From: Modestobacter altitudinis
Lineage (GTDB): Bacteria; Actinomycetota; Actinomycetes; Mycobacteriales; Geodermatophilaceae
DNA length: 64,000 nucleotides
NCBI RefSeq assembly: GCF_005930475.1
Contig: NZ_SJEW01000022.1
Span: 1-64,000 of the forward strand
Direction: 5' to 3'
In this document: piece by piece, positions 61,133 to 64,000 of the stretch
How positions within the stretch are numbered: the first letter of the stretch is position 1
Layout: every line of letters begins with the position of its first letter
Program-made: the position numbers and the translations under genes
Notes under the pieces: model-generated
What the model was told of the DNA's origin: nothing
The model's input: only the letters and a program-made list of their open reading frames with translations
Database searches by the model: none

Positions 61133-62077
61133 TCAGGCGGTCGGGGCGGTCCGCTGGTAGTCGCGCGGGGTCATGCCGTAGGTCGCCTTGAAGCGGCGGC
61201 TGAAGTGGCTGGCGTCGACGAAGCCGTGCGAATGGGCGACGGCCGCGATCGAGCGCCGCTGCCGGGCCAGCTCCGCCCGGGCCGCCTCCAGCCGCAGCCC
61301 GATCACCCACTGCTCCAGGCTCAACCCGGCCTCGCTGAAGGCCTTGTAGAGCTGCCGCACCGACACGGCGTGCGCCGCCGCGATCGACTCGGGCGACAGC
61401 CCCGGGTCGCCCAGCCGCTGGGAGACGTAGGCCCGTACCCGCGTCACCAGCGTCCCGTCGCGGACGGTGGCGCGCAGCCGGTCGTCCGCAGCCGCCGAGA
61501 CGGCCAGCGCGCGCACCAGGTCCACCGTCGCCGCACCGAGCGCCGACGCGCCGTCGTCCGCTGACGTCTGGGGTGCGGTCGCGACCAGCCGCTCGAGGTG
61601 GGTCCGGAGCAGCCGGCGCAGCGGACTCGCGCCGATCCCCGGGCCCCCCGCCCGGACGACGTCCAGCGGCAGGTCGAGCTCGTCGTAGGAGACCAGCAGC
61701 ACCCGGGCCCCGCCGCCCAGCGCGCAGCCGAACGAGTACGGCGCGCCCATGTCAATCAGCATCAGGTCCGGGCCGCGGACCAGCTGCTCGTGCCCGAACT
61801 GCGCGAACTCGCCGCACCCGCGCGCCTGGAACGACAGCCCGACCACCGGCTCGCCGTCGCGCCGCACGTGGGTCGCCGTCCGGGTCAGCCGGAACCCGGT
61901 CGCGTCGGTGGCCATCAGCGTGGCCGGCCCGTAGGACCACGCCTGCATCCGCACTGCCATCTCGTCCTGCGGCTGCCGGTACTCGACCCGGCACGACGCG
62001 CCGGACTGCTGCATGGCAGCGGCGAACGCCTCGCCGCGGTCGGCCCGCGGGACGTCGGTGGTGTCCAGGATCAGCAT
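61133..62077 (-). CDS. AraC family transcriptional regulator
   Basis: 314 residues. The N-terminal about 190 residues are of the AraC-binding type found with catabolic operons (VVGLSFQARGCGEFAQFGH). The C-terminus has the double helix-turn-helix: LSPESIAAAHAVSVRQLYKA and SIAAVAHSHGFVDASHFSRR, ending FKATYGMTPRDYQR. ATG at 62077 is chosen because GGAGG lies six bases upstream; upstream codons do not look coding. It is divergent from the alpha/beta hydrolase and MBL-fold pair 156 bases away and probably controls it. Confidence 0.9.
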   Translation of the reverse strand: MLILDTTDVPRADRGEAFAAAMQQSGASCRVEYRQPQDEMAVRMQAWSYGPATLMATDATGFRLTRTATHVRRDGEPVVGLSFQARGCGEFAQFGHEQLVRGPDLMLIDMGAPYSFGCALGGGARVLLVSYDELDLPLDVVRAGGPGIGASPLRRLLRTHLERLVATAPQTSADDGASALGAATVDLVRALAVSAAADDRLRATVRDGTLVTRVRAYVSQRLGDPGLSPESIAAAHAVSVRQLYKAFSEAGLSLEQWVIGLRLEAARAELARQRRSIAAVAHSHGFVDASHFSRRFKATYGMTPRDYQRTAPTA

Positions 62078-62233
62078 CGGCGACCTCCACCGGCAGGTGT
62101 CCGCCGAGCCTGGCAGGGGCCGGGCGGCGGAGGAAGGCACTCAGGCACCACAGGCGTGCACGGACAGCCGATCCGGCGACGGTCGCCGCTGCCAGGGTGC
62201 GAGGACCGCCCCATCCCACACGAGGAGACCGAC

Positions 62234-63049
62234 ATGGCCCCCGACACCATCGTGCTCATCCACGGCTTCTGGGTGACCCCGCGCAGCTGGGAGAACTGGA
62301 AGACGCACTACGAGAGCCGCGGTTTCCGCGTGGTCACCCCCACCTACCCCGGCTTCGAGGTCGAGGTCGAGGCGCTCAACGCCGACCCGACGCCGATCGC
62401 AGAGGTGACGCTGCCGCAGATCGTCGAGCACATGACCGAGGTGGTCGGCGCGCTGGAGATACCGCCGGTCCTCATCGGCCACTCCGCGGGCGGCACGATC
62501 ACCCAGCTGCTGCTGGACCGCGGGTACGGAGCCGTCGGCGTCGTCCTCAACTCCGCGCCGACCGAGGGCGTCAAGGTGACGCCGCTGTCCCAGGCCCGGT
62601 CCACATGGGAGGTGCTGAAGAACCCGGCCAACCGGCACCGGGCGGTCGGGTTCAGCTGGGAGCAGTGGCACTACGCCTTCACGAACACCTTCAGCGAGGA
62701 GGAGTCGCGAGCGCTGTACGAGCGGTACGCCATCCCGGCGTCCGGGGGGATCCTGTGGAACTCGGTGCTGGCCAACCTGATGCCCGGGCCGCAGGACGCC
62801 CACGTCGACTACGCCAACGCGGCTCGCCCGCCGCTGCTGTTCGTCTCCGGCAGCGAGGACCACATCATGCCGCCGGCGGTGCAGCGGTCGAACGCCAAGC
62901 ACTACTCCGGCGACGCCGTCACCGAGATCCGCGAGTACCAGGGCTACCCGCACCTGCTGCCGGCCGCGCCCGGCTGGGAGCAGATCGCGGACGACGTCCT
63001 GGAGTGGGCGCTGGCGCACGCGACCGGCGCGCCGTCCCGGGTGTCGTGA
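62234..63049 (+). CDS. Alpha/beta hydrolase, probable target of the AraC regulator
   Basis: 271 residues: oxyanion motif IVLIHGFWVTP, nucleophile Ser in IGHSAGGTITQLLL, acid in VSGSEDHIMPP, and His in YPHLLPAAPGW. The family resembles actinobacterial hydrolases annotated only as alpha/beta hydrolase. ATG at 62234 follows GAGGAG. The stop overlaps the MBL-fold gene by four bases (GTGA), so the two act together, perhaps an esterase with a lactonase-like or oxidative partner. Confidence 0.88.
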   Translation: MAPDTIVLIHGFWVTPRSWENWKTHYESRGFRVVTPTYPGFEVEVEALNADPTPIAEVTLPQIVEHMTEVVGALEIPPVLIGHSAGGTITQLLLDRGYGAVGVVLNSAPTEGVKVTPLSQARSTWEVLKNPANRHRAVGFSWEQWHYAFTNTFSEEESRALYERYAIPASGGILWNSVLANLMPGPQDAHVDYANAARPPLLFVSGSEDHIMPPAVQRSNAKHYSGDAVTEIREYQGYPHLLPAAPGWEQIADDVLEWALAHATGAPSRVS

Positions 63050-63828
63050 GACTGACCCACATCGGCGGGCCGACGCTGCTCGTCGAGGTCGCCGGCTGGC
63101 GGCTGCTGACCGACCCCACCTTCGACCCGCCCGGCCGGCGGTACGCATTCGGCTGGGGCACCAGCTCGCGCAAGGTGACCGGGCCGGCCGTCGACGCCGC
63201 CGACCTGCCGCCGCTGGACGCCGTCCTGCTCACCCACGACCACCACGCCGACAACCTGGACGACGCCGGCCGCGCCCTGCTGCCGTCCGCGCCGGTGGTG
63301 GTGACGACGGCGTCCGGCGCGACCCGGCTCGGCGGCACCACCCGCGGTCTGCGGCCCTGGCAGACGACGGTGCTGGAGGCCCCCGGTCGTCCGAGCCTGG
63401 AGGTGACCGCGACACCGGCCCGGCACGGTCCGCCGCTGAGCCGCCCGGTGGCCGGGGAGGTCGTCGGCTTCGCGCTGCGCTGGGAGGGGCAGCGCGACGG
63501 CGTGCTGTGGATCTCCGGGGACACCGTGCTGTTCGGCGGGCTGCGCGAGGTCGCCCGGCGGCTGCGGGTCGACACCGCGGTGCTGCACCTGGGCGGCGTC
63601 CGCTTCCCGGTGACCGGCCCGCTGCGGTACTCGATGACCGGCCGTCAGGCGGTGGAGCTGTGCGGTCTCCTCGGCCCCCGCACCGTCGTCCCGGTGCACT
63701 ACGAGGGCTGGAGCCACTTCGCCCAGGGCCGGGTCGGGCTCGAGCGGGACCTCGCCCGGGCGCCGGAGGTCCGGCGCACGGTCCGCTGGCTGCCGATGGG
63801 TGAGGCCGCCGAGCTGGCGCCGGCCTGA
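63046..63828 (+). CDS. MBL-fold (metallo-beta-lactamase-like) hydrolase, UlaG/RomA-like
   Basis: 260 residues. The metal motif is LLTHDHHADNLD (HxHxxD), with later metal ligands in WISGDTVL and PVHYEGWSHF. The N-terminus LTHIGGPTLLVEVAGWRLLT is that of the UlaG/RomA-type group, which opens lactones or phosphoesters. GTG at 63046 overlaps the hydrolase stop. A very stable hairpin follows the gene. Confidence 0.88.
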   Translation: MRLTHIGGPTLLVEVAGWRLLTDPTFDPPGRRYAFGWGTSSRKVTGPAVDAADLPPLDAVLLTHDHHADNLDDAGRALLPSAPVVVTTASGATRLGGTTRGLRPWQTTVLEAPGRPSLEVTATPARHGPPLSRPVAGEVVGFALRWEGQRDGVLWISGDTVLFGGLREVARRLRVDTAVLHLGGVRFPVTGPLRYSMTGRQAVELCGLLGPRTVVPVHYEGWSHFAQGRVGLERDLARAPEVRRTVRWLPMGEAAELAPA

Positions 63829-63832
63829 CCTG

Positions 63833-63873
63833 CGCCGGGCTCCGGCGTCCGCGTGGGACGCCGGAGCCCGGCG
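63833..63873. terminator. Hairpin terminator between the MBL-fold and NlpC/P60 genes
   Basis: An 18-base perfect stem (CGCCGGGCTCCGGCGTCC and its complement) with a 5-base loop lies between two convergent genes, so it can end transcription from both sides. Confidence 0.8.
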
Positions 63874-63881
63874 GCAGGACG

Positions 63882-64000
63882 TCAGGCCAGACGACGGGCG
63901 GTGTTGTAGCCCGACATCGCGTCGACGTTCACGATCTTGACGACCGAGCCGGCCGTCGGGGCGTGGACCATCTGCCCGTTGCCGATGTACATGCCCACGT
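63882..64000 (-). CDS. NlpC/P60 peptidoglycan hydrolase, C-terminus only
   Basis: The minus strand from the window edge to a TGA at 63882-63884 reads VGMYIGNGQMVHAPTAGSVV, then KIVNVDAMSGYNTARRLA. HVGMYIGNGxMVHAP is the strand and catalytic His region of NlpC/P60 endopeptidases, and the ending is typical of actinobacterial RipA-like proteins. The catalytic Cys and any signal peptide lie beyond the window. Confidence 0.82.
   Translation of the reverse strand, partial: VGMYIGNGQMVHAPTAGSVVKIVNVDAMSGYNTARRLA

Overview
The window is high-GC actinobacterial DNA. GTG starts are frequent, many genes overlap by 4 bases (GTGA/ATGA), several starts look leaderless, and the gene set is typical of Geodermatophilaceae-like soil actinobacteria. 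The family assignment is inference. Base composition is uneven: by hand count 4081-4140 is 36/60 GC, while 13321-13380 is 46/60. The left end and some small genes therefore look acquired.

1-18.7 kb is an accessory, defence-island-like region. The end of an IS3-family element abuts a DUF1998-type SF2 helicase that lacks its N-terminal motor half. Next come a Cys-rich zinc-ribbon protein and an HNH nuclease whose N-terminus resembles phosphorothioate-DNA readers. A divergent ADP-ribose/NAD locus follows: a NUDIX-derived regulator faces an ARPP-1 gene (frameshifted) and an ADP-ribosylglycohydrolase fused to a dual-specificity phosphatase, with a palindrome between them. Then come a Uma2 nuclease, a Phd/VapC toxin-antitoxin pair with an obvious operator, a PD-(D/E)XK nuclease, and a 1939-residue DUF4011/SF1 helicase/endonuclease giant. 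The last two probably form one operon.

18.7-33 kb looks like one regulon. It holds a flavin monooxygenase, a large LuxR (LAL) ATPase regulator, a DHA2 drug exporter, an HMA metallochaperone, an MMPL transporter, a small membrane protein and a copper-type P-ATPase with an unusual C-terminal extracytoplasmic duplication. A shared sequence (CCYGGCGG...CCGG..GTGAG) lies 52-66 bases before the start of five of these genes. A GGDEF/EAL protein closes the block.

33-45 kb holds envelope and signalling genes: a small GT51 transglycosylase, two tandem secreted zinc metalloproteases, two alpha/beta hydrolases, a NarL-type two-component pair, an NmrA/TetR pair with a 16-base palindrome, a thermonuclease with an Ala-rich tail, a ComEA-like HhH membrane protein and a DUF4234 protein.

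45-64 kb holds a GH63/MGH1-like glycosidase, an ERCC4 nuclease fused to an Lsr2 DNA-binding domain, a YefM/RelE pair, a HAD protein, a PD-(D/E)XK nuclease, a Baeyer-Villiger monooxygenase beside a hydrolase, an unrecognised three-gene envelope operon ending in an OmpA-like lipoprotein, a FitAB-like pair, an epoxide hydrolase, an AraC regulator divergent from a hydrolase/MBL-fold pair, and the C-terminus of an NlpC/P60 protein. A family of 28-base palindromic elements recurs at 48.0, 53.1 and 61.1 kb. No rRNA, tRNA or CRISPR array was seen.
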